Shown here piece after piece: positions 1 to 5,457 of a DNA stretch of 5,457 nucleotides. The DNA is from Ignavibacteriales bacterium. Its GTDB lineage: Bacteria > Bacteroidota > Ignavibacteria > UBA10030. The position numbers and the translations under genes are program-made. The DNA is taken from positions 1 through 5,457 of the forward strand of contig JACQPU010000089.1 of assembly GCA_016207365.1 (NCBI GenBank). The letters run 5' to 3'. Position 1 is the stretch's first letter. Every line of letters begins with the position of its first letter. A model generated the notes under the pieces. That model had not been told where the DNA came from. It did not search any database and saw only the letters and a list, made by a program, of their open reading frames with translations.

Positions 1-282
1 CCGTCGGCGATGGCCTTGCTTGCAACTGGGGAGACGGTCCAGGAACAACGATCGGCGGTCAGCCGCTTGGTATGGACCAGCAACGGATCGGAAAAGAAGA
101 TCTCGGCGGGGCGGTACTCGGCCCAGCGCTCCTTAGGGTCAGAATCCGGGACCTCGACCATCCATTGCAGCCGGATCGAATCGTGGAGCTCAGGGATTCA
201 CAGAACATCGGACTTCTACATGGAATCGGTAAGTCAGCCGGAAGTTGTGTGCTGGAATTCTCACTTGAAAAGAAGACAACAT
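1..282 (-). pseudogene. Partial minus-strand coding stretch, split by a +1 frame change; product unknown
   Basis: On the minus strand one frame is open from 197 to the window's left edge. It reads like a real protein, with segments such as QWMVEVPDSDPKERW and AEIFFSDPLLVHTK and mostly G/C third codon positions. The only ATG in that frame is at 161-159, yet the sequence before it (ELHDSIRLQW) also looks coding. The adjacent frame starts at ATG 282-280, runs 30 codons (MLSSFQVRIPAHNF...RCSVNP) and stops at TGA 192-190. Skipping one base at CCC-TGA (195-190) joins the two into one continuous protein. This may be a damaged gene, a sequencing error, or +1 recoding; alternatively the gene simply starts at 161. 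I recognise no family and see no signal peptide. It diverges from the operon at 371. Plus-strand frames are also open here but look less protein-like. Confidence 0.35.
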
Positions 283-303
283 CCTTGTTACTTCTGCCAG
301 TCC

Positions 304-327
304 TTTACACAATTACGAGCGGATAAC
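304..327 (+). promoter_or_regulatory. lac-operator-like string in the divergent intergenic region
   Basis: Positions 311-327 read AATTacGAGCGGATAAC. This matches 15 of 17 bases of the E. coli lac operator half that includes GAGCGGATAAC, and TTTACAC lies directly upstream at 304-310. The match then stops (CGG instead of AAT) and there is no mirrored half. It lies between the divergent minus-strand reading frame and gene 1, where an operator could sit. The resemblance may be chance, and no LacI-family gene is visible in the window. Confidence 0.15.
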
Positions 328-331
328 CGGC

Positions 332-360
332 TTGAATGTTACACCTTGCCGGCATATATT
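332..360 (+). promoter_or_regulatory. Possible sigma-70-like promoter of the four-gene operon
   Basis: TTGAAT (332-337) and TATATT (355-360) are separated by 17 bases, the ideal spacing for -35 and -10 elements. The expected start of transcription near 367 is only a few bases before the ATG at 371, so the mRNA would be almost leaderless; no Shine-Dalgarno sequence precedes that ATG. The true promoter may lie further upstream and use the different Bacteroidota-type consensus. Confidence 0.35.
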
Positions 361-370
361 GATACGTCGC

Positions 371-853
371 ATGAAGCTCATCCAAGGAACAGCAGGCGCG
401 TTGGTTGTTGTGGCAATGCTGCCACTGTGCGCCCATGCCCAAACCGCTAATCACACTGTCCGCGTGAGTGTTTCGGTCATTACTGCATTACAGGTCAGCT
501 CAGGAGCGGTCAATCTGAATATCACCGGGGCCGATGCAATCGCCGGACAGGATCTGATGACCGCGGTCGATCAGTCGACTTCGCTTCTCTGGGGGGTAAA
601 TAGCAGCATAAAGAAGGTCACGATCCAGACGAGCCTTGCCGCGCCGGCATTCACGCTGAAGGCTGAAGCCGTGAATCCAACGCAAGGCACGTCCACGGGG
701 GAGATCACGCTTTCTTCCATTCCGCAGGATTTTCTTTTGAACATTGGACGCAGCTCTGGAAGCTGCGGCCTGCGCTACCGCGGGGAAGCCCTTGCGTCCC
801 AAGGTGTTGGAACGGACGCCCACTCTATATCATTCACTGTGGCAAATCAATAA
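371..853 (+). CDS. Secreted small beta-rich protein, candidate fibre subunit 1
   Basis: The product has 160 residues. The ATG at 371 is preferred over an upstream TTG because it places a clean signal peptide at the N-terminus: Lys2, a hydrophobic stretch (GALVVVAMLPL), then AHA-Q with cleavage after residue 23. The mature part starts with an alternating strand (HTVRVSVSVITALQV), the type of segment that could serve as a donor strand, and the rest looks all-beta and rich in Ser/Thr/Gly. The core includes STSLLW (69-74), KKVTIQTS (81-88), FTLKAEAVN (94-102) and a C-terminal GTDAHSISFTV. It is clearly related to the next gene. The pattern (cytosol-free, about 160 residues, ending in an xDxHTxxYTxT-like strand) recalls an uncharacterised secreted family I associate with Ignavibacteria and relatives; this is from memory. 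A pilin-like subunit role is inferred from the chaperone and barrel genes downstream. The mature protein has one cysteine (132). Confidence 0.85.
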   Translation: MKLIQGTAGALVVVAMLPLCAHAQTANHTVRVSVSVITALQVSSGAVNLNITGADAIAGQDLMTAVDQSTSLLWGVNSSIKKVTIQTSLAAPAFTLKAEAVNPTQGTSTGEITLSSIPQDFLLNIGRSSGSCGLRYRGEALASQGVGTDAHSISFTVANQ

Positions 854-854
854 T

Positions 855-1352
855 ATGCTCAGGTCCGCAAAAACGAATTCGTTAAAAGAATCCAACGCAG
901 TCAGGTTTGCCTTGGGGCTCATCCTCGCTGCATTCCCGTTGATGTCTGCGCAAGGGCAAGCGCCGAACGTGAACATACAGGGCGGAAACGTAACACTCAC
1001 CGTGAGCACAGGTCTTGCTGGCTCGGAACCACTTGCAGTGGTGAATTCTGCAACCTCGTTGCGGTACAGGCGATTAGGCTATATTCAGAAGGTCACGGTT
1101 CAGACGAGTTGTCCAGGCCAGAACTTTAACCTCGTTGTAGCAGCTTCCAGCGCAACTTCAGGGATCCCGGCTCCTCAGGTCGTTCTCATGGACGGTATGC
1201 CGGCCGTCGACTTCATTACGAGTATTGCCACCGGAGGCGGATTCGCGACCGCAACGCTTGATTACGTAGCATCTTCAACTTTTGCGCAGGGGAACAGCTC
1301 GGAACTGGGTGACGATGTACACACGGTCACTTACACAATTACCGCTCAATAG
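855..1352 (+). CDS. Secreted small beta-rich protein, candidate fibre subunit 2 (paralogue of gene 1)
   Basis: The product has 165 residues. The start at ATG 855, one base after the gene 1 stop, was chosen because the earlier in-frame ATG at 744 lies inside gene 1 and would bury the signal peptide. The n-region is rather long (17 residues with Arg3, Lys6, Lys11, Arg17), followed by FALGLILAAFPL and a cleavage site near MSA-Q (after residue 32). The mature part parallels gene 1: GGNVTLTV, NSATSLRYRR (64-73), IQKVTVQTS (77-85), FNLVVAAS (91-98), then a final strand DDVHTVTYTIT (153-163). The shared ATSL...KVT-QTS block and the shared last strand argue for duplication followed by divergence, so this could be a minor or tip-proximal subunit. 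The 1-base gap suggests translational coupling. The mature protein has one cysteine (86), at a different place from that in gene 1. Confidence 0.85.
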   Translation: MLRSAKTNSLKESNAVRFALGLILAAFPLMSAQGQAPNVNIQGGNVTLTVSTGLAGSEPLAVVNSATSLRYRRLGYIQKVTVQTSCPGQNFNLVVAASSATSGIPAPQVVLMDGMPAVDFITSIATGGGFATATLDYVASSTFAQGNSSELGDDVHTVTYTITAQ

Positions 1353-1361
1353 GGCACGCCC

Positions 1362-2168
1362 ATGAGACGCACCTTCCTCCTCCCGGTCATCCCTTTTTTG
1401 TTGTTTTCACTGTCGATGGCACAGGTTTCGATCGTCGGCGAACTCAGTCAGGATCGCGATGCCCGACCGGGGGATCAGTACCAGGGAACCATCCTTGTCC
1501 GAAACGACACCGATGAACCTCAGGAAGCAAAGGTCTACCAGACAGACTATCTCTTTTTCTCGGACGGCACAAATCGTTATGATGAGCCAGGATCCCATCC
1601 GCGATCCAATGCGCAGTGGATCACGTTTAGTCCTGCCTACATTACCCTGCCTCCTCATGCAACGGTAAACGTCAGCTTTTCTGTTTTGATCCCCGCTGCC
1701 TCAGCAACACCCCTCGCAGGTACATACTGGAGCATGTTGATGATCGAGGGGATTCCAAAATCCTCCCCAGAGTCCTCGCGTCGGGATGCCAAGGCGGAAA
1801 TGGGAATCATGCAGTCGATTCGGTACGGGATCCAGATTGCCACGCATATTGCAGGCACGGGCTCGAGAATGATTGAATTTGAGAACCCGCGTGTTGTCGC
1901 GCGTGAAAAGGGGGGCAAAGTATTTCAAATCGACGTCAAGAACATCGCGGATCTTGGCATGCGGCCCGAAGTGTATCTCGAGCTGTTCAATGAACAGGGT
2001 GTATCCTTGGGGAAGTATGTGGGCATCAGGTATCGAATCTATCCGGGGACATCCGTGCGTCAAAGCATCGACTTAAGTTCGGTCCCGAAGGGATCCTACA
2101 AAGCCCTTGTCGTGGTCGATGCCGGGGGTGAGGATGTTTTTGGCGCGCAGTATACCTTGCAGTTATGA
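1362..2168 (+). CDS. PapD-like periplasmic chaperone of a chaperone-usher-type system
   Basis: The product has 268 residues, slightly above the usual 220-250 of pilus chaperones. The signal peptide MRRTFLLPVIPFLLFSLSMA is cleaved before Gln21. Residues 22-133 fit the first PapD-type Ig domain: a strand with VRNDTDEP (46-53), then ITFSPAYITLPP (87-98) followed by a V-x-V-x-F strand, and TYWSMLMIEGIP (121-132), corresponding to the ywxxLxxIP signature. Next comes an alternating strand (147-163, IMQSIRYGIQIATHI) in the position of the G1 strand, which in PapD-type chaperones donates to the subunit; Arg154 might do the work of the cleft lysine, which is a guess. Residues 170-268 form a second Ig-like domain (FENPRVV, KNIADLGMRPEVYLELFNE, YPGTS, GSYKALVVVDAG) that does not look like PapD domain 2 and recalls NEW3/DUF916-type domains. 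The subunit-chaperone-barrel gene order supports the role. A general periplasmic Ig protein remains possible. Confidence 0.7.
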   Translation: MRRTFLLPVIPFLLFSLSMAQVSIVGELSQDRDARPGDQYQGTILVRNDTDEPQEAKVYQTDYLFFSDGTNRYDEPGSHPRSNAQWITFSPAYITLPPHATVNVSFSVLIPAASATPLAGTYWSMLMIEGIPKSSPESSRRDAKAEMGIMQSIRYGIQIATHIAGTGSRMIEFENPRVVAREKGGKVFQIDVKNIADLGMRPEVYLELFNEQGVSLGKYVGIRYRIYPGTSVRQSIDLSSVPKGSYKALVVVDAGGEDVFGAQYTLQL

Positions 2169-2177
2169 GCCGGGAAC

Positions 2178-5171
2178 GTGACACACAAGAAGCCATATTG
2201 TCCGGTCCTTTTCGGCCGGATTTTTTTTCTCATGAGCATTCTCGTGTTTACCCGGACAAGCGCGCAAACCGCAACCGACCTCTCAGTGCGCCCTGCAACA
2301 TCGCGGCTGGAAATCAAAGAAGGTGGCGTTGTGTCGGTTGGTTTCATTGTGACAAACACTTCGCTGCGGGAACGAACAGTCTCTGCAACCCTTGTTCTTC
2401 CAACTGGATGGCGGACCGTTCTTCGGGAAGGTACCTACAACGTCAAAGCAAGATCTGAGGATGTGCGTCTCGTCAGTTTTTCCTTTTCCCCCGAAACGGA
2501 GGCGGGAACGTATGAGGTAAGTTACCGGGCAACGGATCCACTCGTTCCCGGAACAACGCCCGAGGCCGCAGTAAGCGTTGTGATTCTCCCGTCCCGCAGA
2601 CTTGACGTCCGGCTCGTTGATATCCCAAGGTACGTTGGAGGCGGGGAAGTTTTTATAACGGTATTCGATGTTGTGAATGCGGGAAATGTCGGCGGCAAAG
2701 TAGCTCTTACCGTTAAAACCTCACAAGGCTTTCCAGCAATCCTCGACTCTTCGACCGTTACTCTCGGGCCGCGCCAACGGCGTCCGGTTCGGGCAAGGGT
2801 CAGAACGTCATCATCCCTTCAGGGGAAAACCTCCACAGCCGTCGAACTCCACGCGGTGTTCACTTCCGATTCGACCGTACAAGCTCGAATGTCAGGAGTG
2901 ACTGACGTTATTCCTAAAACTTCAGAAATGAAGGATGAATATCACAGCTATCCGCTCGTTGTTACGGGGAGGACTGCAGGGGAGGACGAGAGACTGGGCG
3001 GTCAGGTGGAGATCAGCGGAATTGGGGCGCTGTCTGAAGGCGGATCGGACAAGCTGGAAGTGTTCTTACGAACAACGGATATTCAATCGCAATCCTCTCT
3101 TGGATTGCGCGATGAATACCGTTTTCGGTACACATCTCCAGCGGGTGAGCTCAGGTTCGGAGACTGGACGTATTCCCTTTCACCGCTGACGGAACTAAGC
3201 CGGTATGCATTTGGAGGCAGCGGAAAGGCTTCGATCGGGAATGCAACGGCGGGGGGATTTTACAACGAAACACGGTTTTACAGGCCGAGTCAGCGTCAGG
3301 CAGGGGGATTCCTCCGGTACGAACCTGTCAAGGGATATAGCCTTGGTGTTCAACATCTCGAGAGACGGGAGCACGTGCAAGCCGGCGTGTCATCACTTCG
3401 TGCCCTTTTGGCACCTGTGCAGGCCGCTCTCGTCGACCTGGAATACGGCGTCAGCAATGCTGGGGGGATACAGGACAAGGCTTTTGCCGGCCAATTTAGT
3501 GCGCGTGTGCCATGGGGGGCGTTCGACGCCCGCGTCGTGAATGCAGGAGGACGGTACCAGGGATATTACAGGGACCTGAGTTTCGGCTCACTCACGCTTC
3601 AGACTCAGCCGATGCGAAATGTGCAGACTGAAGCCTATTTTCGATCCGAACGGCGAAACAGAAACAATGATACAACGCAGCTATTCGTTCCTTTTGAACA
3701 GGTTTTTCAGATTGGTGCGAGGTATTCGAACCTGATCGGACTTTCTTACCGCAAGACACTCCAGGAAGACCTTCGAAAAAATCCGCAATACAAACGGTCG
3801 GAGGAAATCGGACGTCTTCGGTTGGGATGCGCACTCTCCTTTGTGGATCTCTTCACAGATCTTGATGTCGGTGTCACCCGTAATGTCCTCCAGGGCGGCA
3901 CGTTTCCTTTCCGGCGGTATGCCCTCTTTGCAGCTCTTTCACCATTCGCCTCTCAGACATACACTCTTTCCCTGGATTATGCGAAAGACCGGAATTTGTA
4001 CACGTCTGAACATCAAGAGCGGCTTTCGTTTGGCGTTGGAGCGTCGGTACTCCTTGCGCAGCGGACCTCCCTTCAGGGAAACGTATACTGGAGTCATTTG
4101 GAAGCGGTGACGAGACAGGAGTTCACGTTGCTGGATTTTATTCTGCGTCATGAATTTTCCAACAGACATCAGCTGAGCCTGCGTGCACGCAAGAACTACT
4201 TCGTTCCGGGTGTTCGGACGGCAGACCTGGCCTATGTTCTCGAGTACAGGGTTCCCCTCGCGGTACCTCTTCATCGGAGCGGGTCCAGCAGTCGTTTGCG
4301 TGGTCTGGTGCTGGGGGAGGACAATAAGCCTGTGTCGAATGCTTTAGTAAACGTTGGAAATGCAGCGGCCATTACTGATAGCAAAGGGGAGTTCTCCGTA
4401 GCCCTTCCCCCTGGGCGTCATTACTTGGTGCTTGACAAGGCCAGCGTCGGACTGGACCGCGTGACGATGCAGCCAATGCCGATGGAGCTTGATGTGAGAG
4501 AGGGGCGTGAAGAGCGGACTATTCTTAATGTCGTCCGGGGTGCTACGATCAAAGCGGACGTGAGCATGAAAACATTTATTGAATCAACCGATAGCCTTCT
4601 TGATGCAGGAGCGCGATCCGGCATCCTCATCGAGGCGTCGAATGGGCTTGAATTGAGACGTCGCGTCAGCGATTCACGCGGGAGAGTTGAGTTTACAGAA
4701 TTGATTCCGGGGAAATGGACGTTGCGTATCGTCGGAGGCAACATTCCATCATTTCATGTGCTGGCTCCGGAGAAGACAGATGTTTCCGTTGCGCCCGGGG
4801 ACCAGGCTGTCGTAAGTTTTAGCATTGTGCCGCGCAAACGAACGATTCGAATTATCCAAACAGAAGAACCGCCGGTTGTTCACGCTGAACCGGATCGTCG
4901 CGAACCATCGGAACCATGTCTGATAACCTATGATCCGCGCCTGAACGGTTATATGCTTCAAGTGTCCTCGTGGGGAACGCGAAGCAAAGCGGCAGAGAGA
5001 GTCAGAGTCGCTGAACAGGCGACGGGCAAGAAGGCAACTGTGGAACGCGCAACGGTACCGGGGGTCGGTGTTCGGTACAGGGTGAAAGTCGGACTATTCT
5101 CGTCGGCTACCGAGGCTGAGCTCGCATGCCGTGTTCTGCAGAGGCTTGAAATGGAGCCGGCTCACGACTGA
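2178..5171 (+). CDS. Usher-like outer-membrane beta-barrel with Ig-like domains and a C-terminal SPOR domain
   Basis: The product has 997 residues. The GTG start at 2178 gives a good signal peptide (basic MTHKK, core IFFLMSILVF, TSA-Q cleaved after 29); the ATG at 2232 would leave only 12 residues of signal. Residues 31-137 and 139-245 are two Ig-like NEW3-type domains (VGFIVTN 54-60; FDVVNAGN 163-170). Residues about 255-695 are Tyr/Arg/Gly-rich alternating strands typical of an outer-membrane barrel, with a conserved-looking GDWTYSLSPLTELSRYAFG (328-346). Residues 706-760 are carboxypeptidase-regulatory-like (LRGLVLGEDNKPVSNA; ITDSKGEF; LPPGRHYL), and 786-890 a second such fold (VSDSRGRVEF; LIPGKWTLRI). 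A Pro/Glu linker (895-913) leads to a SPOR domain (925-992: YMLQVSSW; YRVKVGLF; Ala-rich helices), a family that binds denuded peptidoglycan. An usher role is inferred from barrel size, flanking periplasmic domains and neighbours. No classical plug domain is recognised, so it may be another kind of export or scaffold barrel. Confidence 0.75.
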   Translation: MTHKKPYCPVLFGRIFFLMSILVFTRTSAQTATDLSVRPATSRLEIKEGGVVSVGFIVTNTSLRERTVSATLVLPTGWRTVLREGTYNVKARSEDVRLVSFSFSPETEAGTYEVSYRATDPLVPGTTPEAAVSVVILPSRRLDVRLVDIPRYVGGGEVFITVFDVVNAGNVGGKVALTVKTSQGFPAILDSSTVTLGPRQRRPVRARVRTSSSLQGKTSTAVELHAVFTSDSTVQARMSGVTDVIPKTSEMKDEYHSYPLVVTGRTAGEDERLGGQVEISGIGALSEGGSDKLEVFLRTTDIQSQSSLGLRDEYRFRYTSPAGELRFGDWTYSLSPLTELSRYAFGGSGKASIGNATAGGFYNETRFYRPSQRQAGGFLRYEPVKGYSLGVQHLERREHVQAGVSSLRALLAPVQAALVDLEYGVSNAGGIQDKAFAGQFSARVPWGAFDARVVNAGGRYQGYYRDLSFGSLTLQTQPMRNVQTEAYFRSERRNRNNDTTQLFVPFEQVFQIGARYSNLIGLSYRKTLQEDLRKNPQYKRSEEIGRLRLGCALSFVDLFTDLDVGVTRNVLQGGTFPFRRYALFAALSPFASQTYTLSLDYAKDRNLYTSEHQERLSFGVGASVLLAQRTSLQGNVYWSHLEAVTRQEFTLLDFILRHEFSNRHQLSLRARKNYFVPGVRTADLAYVLEYRVPLAVPLHRSGSSSRLRGLVLGEDNKPVSNALVNVGNAAAITDSKGEFSVALPPGRHYLVLDKASVGLDRVTMQPMPMELDVREGREERTILNVVRGATIKADVSMKTFIESTDSLLDAGARSGILIEASNGLELRRRVSDSRGRVEFTELIPGKWTLRIVGGNIPSFHVLAPEKTDVSVAPGDQAVVSFSIVPRKRTIRIIQTEEPPVVHAEPDRREPSEPCLITYDPRLNGYMLQVSSWGTRSKAAERVRVAEQATGKKATVERATVPGVGVRYRVKVGLFSSATEAELACRVLQRLEMEPAHD
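2201..2228 (+). terminator. Terminator-like hairpin plus T8 inside the usher signal-peptide codons
   Basis: TCCGG (2201-2205) pairs with CCGGA (2216-2220). After a single bulged T at 2206, CC (2207-2208) pairs with GG (2214-2215), closing a 5-base loop TTTTC. Eight T residues follow at once (2221-2228). This is the form of a Rho-independent terminator, starting 23 bases after the GTG start of the usher-like gene. Translating ribosomes would melt it, so it could act as a translation-dependent attenuator that lowers transcription of the barrel gene relative to the subunits and chaperone. The same bases encode Cys-Pro-Val-Leu-Phe-Gly-Arg-Ile-Phe-Phe, and hydrophobic Phe codons naturally produce T tracts, so chance is possible. 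Confidence 0.45.
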
Positions 5172-5172
5172 C

Positions 5173-5191
5173 AGTTGTAGAAATTACAACT
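5173..5191. repeat. Perfect 7-bp inverted repeat just after the operon
   Basis: AGTTGTA and TACAACT flank the 5-base loop GAAAT, starting one base after the usher-like stop codon. The stem is AT-rich and no T tract follows, although a pyrimidine-rich stretch (TCTTTTCTTATCTTCCC) occurs about 20 bases on. It may help end the transcript or protect its 3' end, but it is a weak candidate as an intrinsic terminator. Confidence 0.35.
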
Positions 5192-5228
5192 TGAAATCGG
5201 TATCCCCGTCTTTTCTTATCTTCCCACA

Positions 5229-5258
5229 CAGAAGCCTATATGAATAAAGGCGTTTCTG
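5229..5258. repeat. Imperfect hairpin between the operon and the next gene
   Basis: CAGAAGCCT (5229-5237) can pair with AGGC (5248-5251) and, after a 2-base GT bulge, TTCTG (5254-5258). Two more pairs close the stem beyond an A-A mismatch, leaving a TGAA loop. No T tract follows on either strand. It may be a structured 3' end of the operon mRNA or a chance fold. Confidence 0.3.
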
Positions 5259-5349
5259 CATTCCGGACGTGCCGTCGTGCTCTCACCCTGGCACCGCGAT
5301 TGCATCAGTTGCCGCCGAGCACTGAATGCCATGGCAAGAAACATCACGC

Positions 5350-5379
5350 TTGACAATTGTCTACAGTTTGGGTTACATT
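5350..5379 (+). promoter_or_regulatory. Possible promoter of the gene starting at 5406, with palindrome over the -35
   Basis: TTGACA (5350-5355) is an exact -35 consensus. TACATT (5374-5379) lies 18 bases on and matches 4 of 6 bases of the -10. The implied transcription start near 5386 leaves a leader of about 20 bases before the ATG. GACAATTGTC (5352-5361) is a perfect 10-base palindrome overlapping the -35 and could bind a small dimeric repressor. If the organism is in the Bacteroidota, the sigma-70 consensus may not apply. Confidence 0.35.
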
Positions 5380-5405
5380 GGGCCAGATCATTGCCTCCCT
5401 CGCCG

Positions 5406-5457
5406 ATGAAACCCTCATACCTCTTCATGGCTACCGTGATCCTCTTCGCTTTCTTTC
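5406..5457 (+). CDS. Start of an exported or membrane protein, cut off by the window edge
   Basis: ATG at 5406 opens 17 codons reading MKPSYLFMATVILFAFF, a basic residue followed by a continuous hydrophobic stretch, as in a signal peptide or a first membrane segment. A promoter-like sequence lies at suitable distance upstream, and there is no obvious Shine-Dalgarno sequence, as for the other genes here. In archaic chaperone-usher operons the gene after the usher encodes the tip adhesin, but the 234-base gap with its own promoter-like signal suggests this may be a separate unit. Function cannot be judged from 17 residues. Confidence 0.55.
   Translation, partial: MKPSYLFMATVILFAFF

Noticed and set aside
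410..425. Perfect hairpin GTGGCA-ATGC-TGCCAC in the gene 1 signal-peptide codons
   Set aside because: It has a short stem, no T tract and lies in coding sequence; nothing separates it from a chance palindrome.
10..450. Plus-strand open frames over the left edge (frames starting at 10 and 72)
   Set aside because: They run across the spacer and into gene 1 out of frame, have unlikely residue composition, and the minus strand reads far more like protein in 1-197.
2166..2177. Chaperone and barrel genes share one reading frame, separated by a single TGA and three codons, suggesting read-through fusion
   Set aside because: A functional signal peptide follows immediately, which makes no sense in the middle of a fused protein, and a fixed frame relation occurs by chance one time in three.
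2165..2458. 97-codon frame starting at the ATG that overlaps the chaperone stop
   Set aside because: It lies almost wholly inside the usher-like gene in another frame and has no protein-like features; it is kept only as a possible alternative start if the T tract varies.
5240..5353. Plus-strand 37-codon frame between the operon and the next gene
   Set aside because: Its composition is unlike a small protein (many Arg, His, Pro and Cys without pattern), and its start lies inside a hairpin; no supporting signal.
5216..5428. Minus-strand 70-codon frame in the right intergenic region
   Set aside because: It overlaps the start of the plus-strand gene at 5406 and the promoter-like sequence, and its translation shows no recognisable domain, signal or coherent composition.
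1..5457. Mobile elements, CRISPR arrays, tRNA or rRNA genes
   Set aside because: I saw no transposase-like product, no spaced direct repeats and no tRNA-like cloverleaf on either strand.

Overview
The window looks like a chromosomal segment from a Gram-negative bacterium of the Bacteroidota/Chlorobiota (FCB) side of the tree, possibly an Ignavibacteria- or Kapabacteria-like lineage. This is inferred from weak or absent Shine-Dalgarno sequences at every start, four export signals that all end in Ala-Gln, the protein types present, and a base composition slightly above half GC. No marker gene fixes the taxon.

The centre (371-5171) is one tight plus-strand operon of four exported proteins, with gaps of 1, 9 and 9 bases. 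Genes 1 and 2 encode small, related, all-beta secreted proteins of about 160 residues. Gene 3 encodes a two-domain periplasmic protein whose first domain resembles PapD-type pilus chaperones. Gene 4 encodes a 997-residue outer-membrane protein: two periplasmic Ig-like domains, a large beta-barrel, a carboxypeptidase-regulatory-like domain, a second Ig-like domain and a C-terminal SPOR (peptidoglycan-binding) domain. The order subunit, subunit, chaperone, barrel is that of archaic chaperone-usher pilus operons, but the barrel protein does not have a classical FimD/PapC layout. The working hypothesis is a non-canonical chaperone-usher-like fibre system whose usher is tethered to the cell wall.

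The clearest regulatory signal is a terminator-like hairpin followed by eight T residues (2201-2228). It lies inside the signal-peptide codons of gene 4, where it could limit usher expression relative to the subunits. The T tract also separates two possible reading-frame starts.

Left edge (1-370): the minus strand carries a coding-looking stretch running off the window, apparently split by a +1 frame change at CCC TGA near position 192. The 88 bases between it and gene 1 hold a possible promoter, which would give a nearly leaderless mRNA, and a lac-operator-like string.

Right edge (5172-5457): 234 bases without a convincing gene contain two hairpins and a consensus -35 with a weaker -10. The first 17 codons of another exported or membrane protein follow, starting at 5406.
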